64,000 nucleotides of DNA from Sipunculus nudus (Eukaryota > Annelida > Sipuncula > Golfingiida > Sipunculidae), in contig CM049310.1 of assembly GCA_026874595.1 (NCBI GenBank), forward strand, positions 37,527,558 through 37,591,557, read 5' to 3'. Below are positions 24,182 to 37,559 of this stretch, piece by piece. Below the pieces are notes generated by a model. The model ran no database searches. It was not told the DNA's origin and saw only the letters and a list, made by a program, of their open reading frames with translations. The position numbers and the translations under genes are program-made. Numbering within the stretch: position 1 is the stretch's first letter; each line of letters opens with the position of its first letter.

Positions 24182-24303
24182 ATATTTTAAAATAGAAGTT
24201 GGTCCACTTTTTCCTTCGATGTTCTCTGAAACCGCGTTCAGTATGACACCTCATTTATAAGTATATTCTCGCAGTGACCTCGCCGATATGTGAATAAGTT
24301 ATT

Positions 24304-24606
24304 TTAACGTGCACATAATTTTGAGTGATTTTGTGTGTTTCCTAAATTGCGTGGTGGTAACCACCCAAAACAGCCGAACTGCCTTCGACAAAGAGCGGCA
24401 TGCTTCTGTCGTCGCTTGGTGATTTTGTTATTCACAAGGTTTTTTTCAGCGCAGAAATAGCGCCTATTGTGCATATGAAAGCCCCTGCTCTCAGTGACGA
24501 ATTTGAGCATGTTTGGCCTAACATTTGACCCAGTCACTAACCCTGTTGTAAAGTCATTTAATATGAAAAAGATGTGACTCTCGATATAGGAAAAGGATTG
24601 ATACAA
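24304..24606 (-). other. Unassigned 100-codon open frame
   Basis: A minus-strand frame rich in Arg, Cys and Phe near the Penelope-like remnant. No family is recognised and no splice or start context supports it. It may belong to the adjacent repeat. Confidence 0.15.
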
Positions 24607-25124
24607 CCCAGGAGGATTTATGACAAGCCTTATGAAAGATCTTATAAAGGGCGAGGGTCCTGATCTCCTGGAACCCCCTTAGGTCTGCTTCTGCTACTAA
24701 CGAGGTTAACTTGTTTCGTTTCTTTCTTCATGAACAGCTTTCTTGTCTTAAAACATACGATTAATTCATCTTTTATATCTTCCCCTTAGATCAGACTATA
24801 CTTATCACAATAAAAATATATGTGACCAATCAAATATCTTTGAAAATCAGAATCCCCCCACCCTTCGCATTTCGGTTCATAAATGTCATCATTCCAAACA
24901 AGGTGTTCAAGGTAAACAAAGCGATGTATGAATTTCTTGTCACGAGCACTGTATCACAAAGTAAATATCAAAATATCTGCACATATCGTATTGAGAGATT
25001 ATATCAGAAATCTATATTTTAACTTTCAGAATGAAAAAAAAATTGAGCCAACATTGTTCATCTAATTTAATATATCCCCCAACCCCGTAAGTAAGCTTGG
25101 GTAACGGGTTTATCAGCAATTACA

Positions 25125-25407
25125 TTAATATTTGAGCATATGAACTCCCTTTCCAAGGTTTGTTTCAAACTTTATATTTCTTTTTAAATGGATTGTTTTA
25201 TTAAGGGATTTGTCTTTGTGTGCTGCAAGTTTAACTGTTGTTCTGGCAGTCATCAGAGAGTCCACATGGCGCATGATCAGTGACCTATTGATCTCTACTA
25301 AAATATGCGTGTACAGCTTCTCAGGACGGAACACCTTTAGTTTGTACTGTGCACTGTTGAGTCCGTCTTTCAGCAGCCGTGGTTTGTTTCCATACAGATA
25401 ATAATGT
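25125..25407 (-). CDS. Unit B exon 6 (C-terminal)
   Basis: The acceptor TTTACAG precedes it. It encodes [20 protein letters not shown], then LYTHILVEI, the usual end of the GT7 fold. A 50-residue basic tail specific to this copy follows. Stop at 25125-25127. Confidence 0.85.
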
Positions 25408-28400
25408 CTGTAAAATATATGCAATTTAGTTAATACATTTGCCATAAGGAATTCTATTTTTAATATAACATCTTTAAGGAAAAAACTAAGGATTCCTTGC
25501 TGAAATTCTTTTACACACATATATGTTGGTGTAAATGATAAGCCTTTTATGTTTCTACTGTTTTTCTTCAAATTTTTTGACTTAATGATTATACGGCATA
25601 AAGGTAACATCACAACAATGCATTTACAGCCATGTTTAGGCTTTGAAGGGAATCATGACAAAGCTCAGCATAAAGGTGTACTTCAACATTAAGTATTTCC
25701 GTCTTTTCAAATTAGCTACAGTCCCACCTTCGTTGTCCTTTCTCAGCTTGTGTGTGGCTTATAGATTTATACCGAGCGATCTCTGATGGATACCGAAGGA
25801 CGCGGTACTTCTGGTTCCTTACCCTAAAACAGATCAACAAAAAAATATAATGATTTAGTCACTCCGTATAAGTTCAGAGTAGATATCAAGTTTGTAGTTA
25901 TGAAATGAGATTAATATATTTCAACAGAGCATTATATTACCAAGAAGGTAAGGCTACGATATGACTATCGAGGGTATGATGTGCAAGAAAATCATTAAGT
26001 TGTTATCTATTATTCCTAGTCATATGTTAAAAATGGCTATTGTTGTCCGATAAGCGCTTCTCGTGTTCTTTGGTCGCATTCAATGAGAATTTCTTGTTTC
26101 TCCAGCCAATGACGAATATTATTCATCATTATCGATATTTTTTTTATATTCTTGTAACCCTCACAAACGGACAAATCTAGTTATAAAAATATGATTTCCC
26201 GGTTTATGTGTGGCACATGGACACACATCGCTATCATCCACCTGCATTAGCTTAATTGTTGTGTCGGGTTACCAGTGAGAGGTGAATCGGGGTTTCTCAC
26301 TAAGGTTACAACTCCTTGATATTTTATGTGTGCGAAAATAAGAAAACTAGCTTTACAGCAGCAGCCTACATCATATAATCATATCATGAGAATCGAGTGC
26401 TTTTTTCGTATGGATGCAAAGTAACACAAGTTATATTCGAATGATGGAAGCTGACACGTCGTTCGTTGAAATCTGCAGCTCTCTAAACCTATAAGGATTA
26501 ACCAGCCATGTGATTGGCTCGTATTCACGTCTTATATACGCTGGGACAAAGAGAGTTGCAGGGAGCTAGGGGACAATACAGGCCATGGACAGTTCATTTG
26601 AGATCCGAGAATAACATTTTAATATATCAGCAGAGGAAAATTACATATTAATATTACCTGCAGGAAATAAAGTACATGATCAAAACACCAACAAAAAATA
26701 TAAACCTTCTGTAAAACAAGTTAAAAAAAAAACTAGGTAATGAACTAACAAAGGGTACAACTGTTTATCACACACAAAAATCCCGTAATGAAGATCGCCA
26801 GCACCCCATACGATCAAATAACGGAGACATTATGAGGACCAGGAGCCGACATCAGTTAAGGTAGCAGAACTGGTTCCCCACTATGACCTGACTTTGTTTT
26901 TTTTTTTGCATTGAACAATCTGCTGCCTTGGGACCTCTTGAAGTATACATTTACTGAAAGCTAAGAAGATTTTCTACATTTTCCTTGAACTTGTTTGGAT
27001 TTATAAGCGTTTTTATTTAGTTTTAAATTGCTTAACAAAATCGGTTTGTTCCAGCACTTGTAATGTACATACAGAATATATTTTTATATTGAGAGCCTGT
27101 GATTTTCCTAGGTTTTAATTGAAACACAATTTTACATCATATGATGAAAAATTGTTCATTAAAGTCTAAAACAAATACCAGACCTGCTCACGAAAATTTC
27201 GCTGCTCTTAACTTTTCTACTTTTTCCAAGACATTGTTGACGGTGTTGTATAAACTAAATAGACTAATACCTCACTGATTGTGTTAGTTTATAAAGTTTT
27301 TATGTTCTTTTTGGTTATGTCTGTCTCACCTGCTAAAGAGATCGTCGTCCTCACCGCCCCATCCAAAGTAGGCGTTAGAGAAACCGTTGATTCTGTGAAA
27401 CTGTTCTTCTGTGAAAGCGCTGGCACCTCCAATCAAATTGCCGTACAGAAGCCTGAAATACATTTAGATTACAAACCGAGTATGCAATCTCACTTTCACG
27501 TCACATTTTGTCAGCGATTTTATACAATGTTGTCAGATTATCCCAGCGTGTTTTCTATAATTACAATGCTTCACTCTCATAGTAGGTCATAACTTTGACA
27601 ATATAACTTGCTATTCTAAACCGGCCTGTACACCTGTAGACTGTACAGCCGTAGCACTTATTCTGTATGAATCTCACAGGCGTAGGATCCCTCTTAACTT
27701 TATCATGGTCACGAGCGCCCTGTATTACAGTCCTTGGTATATAAGAAAGACAACATATTCATTCGTTGGCTCAACAAATCGACATAATTAAAAAGCAATT
27801 ATACACCAGAGCAATATGGTTTAAGTCATCTAGCATAACATTTCATATCATATTAAATAAAACGTAGTGACAACCACAACAACCGGTTTTATTAGCGCAT
27901 GTCTGAACCCATTTCTGTTGGAGATGGCTCTAAATTGTTGTTGTCACAAATTCCCACAATGACATTCAATCCGGGTTCCCCCCCCCCCCCCCTTTCGAAA
28001 CGAAGTGAGAAGTCCAGACTTTTTTTCCTCGAGAAAGCCTCCGACAAATCTGGTACTTCCCATACGCTAAAAATCAACCCCGACCTCCTTGGCGTTATAC
28101 AGTTCTCTGGAATATGTATACTTCGACTTGTGTAGAAACCACTGCACAACATTCTTCTGTATTTCCGGACATAACACACACAATATATATTTTTTCTTTG
28201 CTCATCTGGCCTAACATACTGCTTTCACTGGAAAAAAGTTCGATTGGTCCTGAATTATTTTAAATTCTTTAACTTTTATGCTAAAATATGCCGATATCTT
28301 ATAAGCCCTTTCCAACGGTGACTTATGACTGACACGTTTGTGAGTTATGTAAATGAGCCCTGGCAAGTTAATTAACTTTTATGCTAAAATATGCCGTTAT

Positions 28401-31400
28401 CTTATGAGACCTTTCCAACGGTAACTTATGACTGACACGCTGGTGAGTTATGTAAGCCCTGACAAGTTACTCCTAATAAATATGACATTCTCTGACCATT
28501 AAATGTGACACGAATATAGGCTTTTCTTTTGGGACAACATATAACAACACTCACATGAAGAATATATACAAACAATAAAAGTTCTGCACAAACAGTAAAA
28601 TGCTTTGTTTATAGGGTAAATTTAATACCTGAACAGGTGGTTGCATTGTCCTTTCATTTATAACCCCTTACAAACAACAAAAACCACATACGTGTAATTC
28701 CATCTGCTGCTGGCTACTGAAAGATGCCGAGGATGATCGGAACACGTATAGTTGATTCTATCATCCTCTGGCAGCTCATCAATGTCGTGTAAAATATAGC
28801 AGCCGTAGCGACCCCTTGCGGTGATCTCTAGAAACCCGGCATTGTAAAGCAGGCCTTTGTTGAACATTTCCCTCTTCGTCTAAAACACAAAATCATGTCT
28901 GTTATCTGGTGACCACAGTTTTCCATAAAAGGTTGATTTTTTCCCTGATGTCTGAGAATTTTACAAATGAAAACCAGTACGTTTAGAGACATAAAATAAA
29001 AGATTTTGCTACATGTTGTCATAAAGATATTTATAGGCAGGAACAGTGTATAACAACTTTGTACCGTCGCTCTTTACGAGTAAAACTATATGTCATCCTC
29101 AACCAACCTGTTCTATGAGAAATATTGTGTAGTCAAGCTTCTGTCGCTGAAGAAAAGGATGCATGTGGTTTAAGAAGATCCCAAGGTTTCGTTTCCTATC
29201 GCGGTAAGTTATCAAAATGGCCACACGGTGTCGCGCCCTACAGGTAGGCGGTCGCCATCGCCCACCATTTATGTCTGGAAACTGGTCCTGAAGGTTTCCC
29301 AAATCAAAATCCTGCTCAACCACTTTTATCGGACCTCCTGAAGAGAATCAATATCATATGTTATTTAAAATATTGTTTATATACAATTTATGTCCCAAGA
29401 ATAATTGTGTAGTCTGTTTTTTCGTTTCTGCAAAGAAAGTATATAAAACACCTTTATAATTTCGGCTTTTTATTTATATTCAATCGTCAAATGAGTGATT
29501 TGCTGCTTGTTATTTATATTAACTTTTTTCAGCAAATATTGTCTTCTTTTTTTTTCTTTATGTTTTTATTTGCATTTTTTAAGAAAAGCTTTAATTTATC
29601 TCTTTTTGCTGCCATGAAAAGTATATATTCTTGCTTTCTTGTAAGGGATATGATTTGACTTTCTTGTGCCCAACAGTTACTTGCGGTAATCTGAATACAC
29701 TGTAAATTCAGATAATATCATGGGCTTAAAATTTCGTGGTTTTTGTACAAAACGCATATCGTGGGTAGTTTGAATTCGTGGGAAGAAAATGAAAATTAAA
29801 AAATCACGGTTATTAATATCTTCGTGAGCTAAGCAAAAGGAAGACGATAACATTTAGACAGGTAGTACACCGATGGCTCTACTCAGATGCTTATCACACG
29901 GTGCGCCTGTACCGCGGTTAATCGGGTCAGTGATGAGCTAACAAGCTTTGCCCGGCCTGGGCCTAACAAAGGAAGTGATCAGCCGTGACCGACACGTGCC
30001 GGACGATACATCGGCTATTAGTTGAAATACCCAATACATCGGCTAATAATCACCCGATCATAAAACGTTCACAGAAAACGTAAACCCTCACTTGATCGGA
30101 GGAAAATTGAATACTGGACCGTCCACATGAAGGTTTTTAACTTTTATTTATACATGGCGGTAGTCGCATTAGGTGCCTGTAAATCCCGGACGGGGCGTGT
30201 GAGATAAGTAACAAGGTTCGTTCTGCATTCAACCTGTCAACTCTTTGGTGATTTAAAAAAAAATTAAAAACGAGCTTGATGGGTTGACCAGATAGGAATT
30301 TTACTCATCTAAACATTAGCTACTCATAATTTGCATACTAGTATTCTGCGATGCTTACTTATGCTTACATGTTAGGTACAACTATTATACCAGCAGTATT
30401 CGCCTGTCTTATTAATGGCTCACTGTTATACAAGCAACTGTAGTCAGCATTGTTCGGAAGTGGTCCTTTTTACATTCGAGTCCCCCAGTAATGCAAATGA
30501 GTTTCTCTTTCAAGCCAATAATGATCGTAAGTTTCGTATTATCGCTGTTGAAAGAGGGTAGAAAAGACCGATTCCAAGAAAGCCGTGCCTCAGTAACAGT
30601 GATTACGAACATTGGAACATGTGTACCGTTACTGTAGCGTCAGAACTACCGCTTTGTGCGATAGAAATGTAGTATTTTCCTTAAATATTTCAACAGAAAT
30701 GTTGAAAAGAGGAAATGTGCGGGTATGTCGTCAGTTTAAAGTAAAGTTTGATAGGTTCTATTGTAAACATTTACGGGGGCCGCGTTTGTGCGATATATGC
30801 ATGGGGAAATGATGGAATTGACAACAGAATATTTATAAATCATGTAGTAATTTACAGAAAAAGTAATTCAGTACATTAATCATATGTATCAATGACAATC
30901 ATACAATAGTTTGAAACATCTTCGTACCTTTATCGAAAATTCAGCCAGTGATAATAATAAGTTTAGATGAAGTCGACCACCAGCTCCCGTCAAGATTCAT
31001 TTGACTGTGATTTTTTTATCGTTGGAATCATGAATTCGTGGATTACCTTGATCCATGAAAACCACGAAAATTAAATCCCAGCTAATATTTCTGAATCTAC
31101 AGTAGCAAAAATCTAACGCATATAATTACTATATTATCTATTAATAATATGTCAAATATTCGAACATTAATAACAGTGTGATATATGAAATAAAGCAATT
31201 ATAATCTTTGATTCATCTTAACATTAGTGTTTCATTCATTTTACTTTTCATTCAATTTGATAAAAGCTTGAATTTAGTTTTTTTTTCGTATTCTGTTTGA
31301 AAAAAGGCAATAAAAAACACATCATATTGCATTTTCATTGGGCAATTTGGGAGAAACATATATTTTGCCCCTCACGTTTTTATAATAATGACAATGCGTT

Positions 31401-34400
31401 ATAAGTGACTGCTGTATTTCCTTGAACATCAGCCGGGCCTTAAATAGTCGCATGTCTATTTAGTAGCCGGGTCTTAACAACGAGAAAGAAAAATAAAGGC
31501 CGGTCTTAAATTGACGCCGGGTCTTGTTCAGAGGCCGGGTACCAGAGAAGTTTCATTGTTTGCCGCAAAGTCGTTTCCCTTCACCTTAACGTGTGCATGT
31601 ACGGGTCATAATGACGAGGGAGATTGTTGTATAAATTTCTATTTTTTGCGTGTCTTAATACAATAAATATCTTAAGTAAATCTTTCTTTAAACTTGTGTC
31701 ATACGTGTCATGCATATCTTTTTCCATACCGTGCAGCAAATATTCCCGATACGTCAATTATGATGCCAGTCGATCACCAATCTGAGCAAACGTGACGCAT
31801 ATAGAATGTCAACATAAGGCTATCACTAAAGGAAGCGCTATTACCACTGTCAGTGTCACGCCCCGTGCTCATTAGTTTGTCCCCAGTGTCACCAATGTCC
31901 ACGTTTCCGAGATACACCGTTATAAATATTATTTACCTCCTGTCGCCAACCACTACATCATATGGAATGTTGCCGGCAGTCATTGTCACATACCAGTGTA
32001 TCCCAGGTCAAATGCGCCTGATAACGCTTTATCAAGCCGAATCAGTCAACATTCGGGAGGAAAAGTTAGAAAATAAATTGTGCAGTGCCATTATATGTGT
32101 CAGCCCCCCCCCCGTATTTTGATGGAACCAATGTAACCAGTAGCTGTACATGGTGCACAATTATTAGAAGAGCCACTTCATGTGCAGATGGAAACCATGT
32201 TACCTATTGCACAATAAACGGAACATCCACATTTTGCCCCCCGCGGTACCTGGTCTCGAAATCCCTCGCGTATAGCATCTTGTGGACAACGCAAAATCCC
32301 TCGCTGCGATTCCTCGTAAATTGTTGTTATGATATGCGATATGAGATATTCCGTGTCCCATATGACATCTTAGGGTATTTCGTAAACACAATCCATTCAA
32401 CGGCGATGTTCTTAATTGCATCTCCAAGTAGTGGTGACCGGCGGTTTATTGTTTTGGTGTATTGTTTTTTTTTGTTTTTTGTCTACCGAGCCTGATAATG
32501 TATTTTTAAAATAAAAGCCGGCCTTAAAAAAGACTCTTTGTTTAGACGCCAATAACAAGCAAGGTATGAAAAAAAAGCCCGGGCTTATGGTCAAGGAGTT
32601 ACACTACAAAGCAACATGTTTCGTGAAGTTAAGTCTTTTAATATGATTAGGTCCTTGAGGTTCCTTGAACTGACCTTGGTCTTTATTTTCATAAGTCAGG
32701 TACTGTAGATCTATGGGGGTTGTGAGTGCTTCCTATTCAATGCCTTCCCCAGAAGGATATGCGTTCAATACTGTGCGTGTGTGTGTGTTTGTTCACTACA
32801 GAACTCACGCAGAATCTCATGAAATTTTCAGAACATTTCGGAAATGGGCCATAAAAATCAATAAGATTTTAGTGTGGATCCAGGTTCTTCAAGGAATTTT
32901 CAAGAATGTACGAATGAACCAAGTGTAAGTGAACAGCAGACTTTCAGATATATATAATATTTCAAAATTACTAACAATATGACGTGTATAAATATAGCCA
33001 TTTCCACGACATTGTAAAACCCAGCAATAAAAGCACACATTGAATTATTCATGCAGGTTCTTGATATAACGTTGCTAAAACCCATATACGTATTGGCATC
33101 ACGAAACGGAAGTGTATTGGGGTGTATAAAGGAATACCCCGCTACAAGCCACTCACATAGGATTATACCAAGGTCCCCAGCGGGAAGAGCATGAAACCAT
33201 GAAAATGTCCAGATCCTTTTTACCGAATAAATATTATAACTTGCTTTCTATTTCGAAATAACATTTTTTTTACGAATTCAAGGGACACAGGGAACGTTTG
33301 TTAACCGTCTAGAATTCGTTATGGCAAATGTTCTACTTGTTACTCGTTTCAGTGTTATTTGATAGCAAACTTGTTTCAAAATGCTTATATTTTGAATGAA
33401 AATTGTTAAATTGCCTTCAAGAGCCTTCCACAGATGCTGTCATCTATATTATAAAAATATGTGTTGGAAGGATGGAGGTTATACACAGTATACTTCGCTA
33501 CAAGGGCTGTGTGTGCATGTCTGTGTGGATGGCTGGGTGGGGAGAGGGAGGATTGTCGTTATTCAAAGCCCCTCCACCCTACTTCCATGTCCCAAACGGC
33601 ATTGTGCTGCATGAGGAATATGTCGAACTCCCAAGTTTGACGTTTCTCATTTCATAGATGACCATCAATGGCCTCCGGAGATTTATCATTCAATTAAAAT
33701 ATCTTCGTTAATTTTTATTGTTAGCATGACGGAGGGCCTGACGACTTGTCTTATCTACATATTAATCTGGATCCCAGCAGGGTCAGTTATCATGTATTAT
33801 GTTTATGGATCCCTGGTTACCGAAAGAAGAATAACATCAAGAGCGTTCACCTGGACTGGAGTCCTTTACCCATAAATAAATCGATGACGCCGGCCTTGTA
33901 TTGTATCTGTCAGAGCAACATTTATACTGTATTTTTTTGTGCAGTTATCTAAATGTTATATCTTTAATAATATCATAAACTTCGCCGTTACTCTTACTCA
34001 TGAATTGACATTGCCCTGTTTACAAAGATAACGTTAGTGCAGTTCGTTTTGTACTTCTATTATTTAATTACAAAAAAAAAACATGAGGGTAATGTTTTGA
34101 CCTACGGGTCGAGTCTAACAAGTGTAAAGTATTTTTTATATATTAAATGAAAATGGTTATTTACAGAATATGGTTACTTAAAAACAAATAAGCCCTAGGC
34201 TTATCTTAAATTATAGGAAAGGTGACCCTAAAGGTTTGGTCCCAACTGGACGTACGAATTTTGGGGTCCTACGTCCTCTGCGAATATTTGGTGCCTTTGT
34301 GGCCGTGGAGATCTTTGAGGAAGAGGATATTTAAGGTTATTAGACAGCACGTTGTGCGGCACACGATCTCGATCTTTGATAGCAAACATGTTGGCGGTGT

Positions 34401-35014
34401 TGTAAGTGTTCTTAAAAATAACCCACTTCTCAGAGGTTAATGATATGAAATCGACACGTTAGCTTTCTGCAGTATCATTGGAATGTAATAGAGCTACCGC
34501 ATTTTAATTATCCAATTCCACACATGAAGAGCACGCCTACTCCCTAAGTTAGTCTATGTGTGTAAACCACAAGGCTTTGGTTTAACATTAAAAATGAACA
34601 TGAATAAACTATCAAAAAGTTTAAAAGACAAATTGGAATAGCAAATATTTTAACATTTAATTTCTATTCTAACAGATATCAAAAGTTTATTTTAGTCCAA
34701 GAATCTAGAAATCAGTGTACAAAAGGAAGACTTCTGGAGGTCCCACTTTTGATATGCCTAGACTCCATGTGGACAAATTTCACAAATTATAATATTATCA
34801 TGAAATCAATCAGAAGACATTTATTTATATTCACTCCACATCTTGGGTTTAATTGCTAAAAGTACTCATTACAGTTCGCATGGATACATTTGGACTACTC
34901 GATACTCGTATTCGAGTATTGTCATACAAATGACTAAAATACTCGCACTTGTACTCTAGTACAAGTCCTCCGTACTCGTACTTGGGTACTTTAATTGTAC
35001 TGTGACCCAAAGCC

Positions 35015-35073
<59 letters not shown>

Positions 35074-35186
35074 TGTAAGGAATCAAACGATTTTAAGCAT
35101 CGTGTTTACTAATTAGTTTCGTACCGCTCTGGTCATACCACCGAACACTTTGCCATCAGTGCACTGCAAACAAACCAGGAAGAACG

Positions 35187-35261
<75 letters not shown>

Positions 35262-36391
35262 TACCCAACTCTGATATATATATATATATATTATATATAT
35301 ATTGGGAGAGAGAGAATGAATGAGAGAGAGAGAGAGAGATTGTATTAATAGATACCGCTGCCTATCCGACTGCCAGCTGTACAATTGTATTTTAATGACT
35401 CAACTAGCTTTTGTGACGTACGAATTTTTGCGTCTCTGGCCAATAGCCTTGGTACCACTTATAAGCCTTGTGTGGCCACATCATGTGTCCTTAGATTTTT
35501 ATCCGTCACTTGATTAGAAATATAAAAATCAGCTAAATACAGAGCTGTCCTGTTCACGGTCACTAGTGATACCATCCGATCACAGGTAAATGTCTCCACA
35601 GCCCTACGTAACATCTTTACACCGATTCGCCTTACAAACTATGTATACTGTACATCTATCTATCTATCCATTTCAAGAGGTTTCCTGTATGACCAATGTC
35701 TACTTTGCTTCTATTAAGGCATAATCTATACTGAAGATATAATAATAAACACAAAAAAGTATTTTCTATTCAACGTCAAGGAACCAATTGATTAAAACAA
35801 TTACCATCTCTCTTTGAAATCAACATGGAAATCTGAATTTTGGGTTCCTTTCATTCCATCTGATCACGAAAAAACACTTCATTCTATTTGTAGTTTTAGA
35901 GATGACAGCTTAGTTATCACAAAGTCGGAAGCCATGAAAATTCGAAGCAAACAAAGAGATTGATTTCCTAGATGTCCAGTGATTAAGATTTATACAGAAA
36001 CTGTAAACAAATGGTTACATCTTTTTGAGTTTAACTGTGTGTGGTGAATTGTATATGTACTTATAAGGCAAACACTGCCCATCTTCTGTACAAATGTATT
36101 CATGTTTTTTGGATAATTAACATAAATAAACACTTTTTTCAATACCATGTCGGTTCATGTGTTATGTTTTCTTTGTATTTTAAATTGACTGATCATATGC
36201 TTAATAAAATATTTTTTTAAGTGGCCAAGCCTTGTAGTTACAGTACAGGAAATATGCTGTTCTGGATAAATATTCAGTCATTTTATGTTAAGCTACATAG
36301 ACATTGTAGTGTGATGCATACATTTTAAAACTCTAACCCATTAATCTTAATGGCACGTGTTGACGTAACAAAGGTCAATTTCCCAATTACC

Positions 36392-36434
<43 letters not shown>

Positions 36435-37035
36435 AGGGGTCTTATAAATAAGGGTCTTTACTGGTCGCGGCATAACAGATAGTGTATATGTTTTAATGAG
36501 AGTCCATTATTTGATTCTTTGGGAATTCTTTCTGTCATAGCACCAAAGACCTGGTCTTAATTCGCAAAATAAATTTTATCCACCAAAAATAGACAAGCAA
36601 ATTCATCGAACATATCGCCTAAACAGAAGCCAGACAGTTGACGACATACGACGGACGAAGGACGCGCCATGGCTTTTTTCACAGGTAAACTTAAACGTGG
36701 TTGAATATAAAATTTTGTTCTGTTTTTAACTTTTTCTATCACATTTTATTACATTAGTATTACTATATTTAGTGCCCAGTTTAGAAATGTAAAATACTAA
36801 AGATGAAGTTCTTGTTTGCAACGTGTGTTACATGGACTAAATACTTCACAGGTCACCTACCTTTTGTATAGTCGCATAGTGGGTGATATCTGGCCGAATC
36901 ACGCTTAGTGTGTAGAGTTCCTTTCGACAGCCCAGGTCCATTTATATATTGACTTCTTCTCAATAATATTACAGTAACTATTATCCCATGAATTGCTGTG
37001 ATGGCTAACGTGTATCTTAATATTAGTTTCCTCAT
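25125..37035 (-). CDS. Unit B: beta-1,4-GalNAc/Gal-transferase (GT7), six exons
   Basis: Exons in order: 37035-36861, 29337-29108, 28879-28692, 27452-27330, 25823-25728, 25407-25125, joined 1095 nt, 364 residues. All junctions are GT-AG with matching phases. It is a type II Golgi protein: short tail, signal anchor at about residues 8-25, stem, then GT7 domain. Seen: cysteines equivalent to the two known disulfides (including C91, C162, C181), GGRWRPP (83-89), YRDR (103-106), DxD at 167-169, Leu204 where bovine B4GALT1 has Tyr289, GWGGEDDD (228-235) and DGLNSAQY. The RYKSISH segment resembles B4GALT5/6. The predicted reaction is transfer of GalNAc (or Gal) from UDP-sugar to terminal GlcNAc. 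The start is the ATG at 37033-37035, with an in-frame TGA 27 nt upstream. Sibling of unit C. Confidence 0.87.
25728..25823 (-). CDS. Unit B exon 5
   Basis: 96 nt, TTTTAG acceptor and GTGGG donor. It encodes the segment ending [15 protein letters not shown], with the metal-ligand His equivalent to bovine His347. Ser is at the Met344 position, as in B4GALT5/6 (KSIPH). Confidence 0.88.
27330..27452 (-). CDS. Unit B exon 4 (donor and acceptor site)
   Basis: 123 nt, acceptor TATTTCAG and donor GTGAG. It encodes [11 protein letters not shown], then FHRINGF and [10 protein letters not shown]. It carries the donor-specificity Leu and the catalytic acidic cluster. Confidence 0.92.
27587..27610. other. 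Empty integration site of the LTR element, unit B paralogue
   Basis: The intron sequence TCATAACTTTGACAATATAAC is uninterrupted here. In unit A the same sequence is split between 8035 and 15165 with CTTTG duplicated. The same empty site exists at 57607-57627 in unit C. Confidence 0.9.
28692..28879 (-). CDS. Unit B exon 3 (DxD exon)
   Basis: 188 nt, acceptor TTTTAG and donor GTATGT. It encodes [12 protein letters not shown], then [13 protein letters not shown] with the Mn-binding DxD, then the C-x5-RHLS block. Confidence 0.9.
29108..29337 (-). CDS. Unit B exon 2
   Basis: 230 nt, acceptor TCTTCAG and donor GTTGGT. It encodes GPIKVVEQ, the GGRWRPPTC entry to the catalytic domain, the nucleotide-binding YRDRKR motif and [14 protein letters not shown]. 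Confidence 0.9.
29699..31104. mobile_element. Non-autonomous DNA transposon with about 47-bp TIRs
   Basis: The left end ACTGTAAATTCAGATAATAT (29699 on) and the right end read in reverse (from 31104) share ACTGTA-ATTCAG, a GGG motif and TTTTCGTGGTTTT. No transposase is recognised between them. It lies inside intron 1 of unit B, and the target duplication is not clear. Confidence 0.55.
31430..32595. mobile_element. Possible TIR element with GCCGGGTCTT subterminal repeats
   Basis: Several GCCGGG(T/C)CTTAAA motifs cluster at 31430-31560 and reappear in inverted orientation at 32510-32590. Similar motifs occur at 60275-60370. Exact ends are not resolved and no transposase is present. Confidence 0.35.
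33100..34860. other. Intronic DNA of unit B without a recognised feature
   Basis: AT-rich, with only short open frames lacking family similarity. It lies within intron 1 of unit B. Confidence 0.5.
34880..34985. repeat. Degenerate tandem repeat of ACTCGT/TACTCG
   Basis: Repeated TACTCG-like units (ATACTCG, GTACTCG, TACTTG) occur in both orientations over about 100 bp. Confidence 0.7.
35020..35340. repeat. (TA)n and (GA)n tracts flanking a Penelope-like fragment
   Basis: TA runs at 35020-35070 and 35190-35238, with GA runs at 35239-35262 and 35304-35338. The intervening 35071-35165 shares ACCGCTCTGG and CACTTTGCCATC motifs with 24057-24100, so it is probably a terminal piece of the same repeat class. 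Confidence 0.6.
36400..36432. repeat. (TA)n microsatellite
   Basis: Short TA run in the 5' part of intron 1 of unit B. Confidence 0.95.
36861..37035 (-). CDS. Unit B exon 1 (signal anchor)
   Basis: Encodes MRKLILRY, a hydrophobic span of about 18 residues, then LLRRSQY and a stem ending LCDYTK. The donor GTAGGT leaves phase 1, matching exon 2. It aligns with exon 1 of units 0 and C by the MR(K/N) start, the LLRR/ILRRR boundary and the LCD motif. The 7.5-kb intron that follows is long but filled with repeats. Confidence 0.75.
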
Positions 37036-37559
37036 GCTGCTTTTAATCAATGCGAAAAACGGAACTCACATTATCAGCATGTATTAGTCGCGTGCAATAC
37101 CATAGGTAATAATTAACCTGTATGCTATAAATCAATGTGTAAATGGAACCCGGATATTCAGATCTTAATGGCCCCACTGATTCACCTCTGGTCTGCAATA
37201 TAGGTGACAAATATGTAAATGTATATATATATTTTTTTTACATGGTTAAACCTGTCAGCATGAACTTGATATCACCCTAGCTATGGAATCTGAACCCAGT
37301 ATATGAGTAACTTCTATGTACTGACGTCACATTTAGCACGAGTTGTTTGTTTATGCAGCCATCTTGGATGGTTTAAGCATGTCAGCAGACCACAGCTAAA
37401 GCCACGGGGATACTCCCTCAAGTTTAAGCATGGTAAACATTTCAAAGTAGGCTAAAAGTTTAGATTAAGTGGCCATAGGTCCGTACAAGAATAAAATCAC
37501 ACTACGTGGTTGTTGAGTTCCATATTTAGTGCGGCCTCACCAATCAGGAGCATTGAGTG

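Noticed and set aside
27899-28179. Open frames in both strands around a C run in the unit B intron
   Set aside because: They lie in the intron between exons 4 and 3 and align as DNA with introns of A and C where the frames are broken.
34880-34985. CRISPR-like or regulatory repeat array
   Set aside because: Units are short, degenerate and in both orientations, without unique spacers; it is a simple tandem repeat in a eukaryotic intron.
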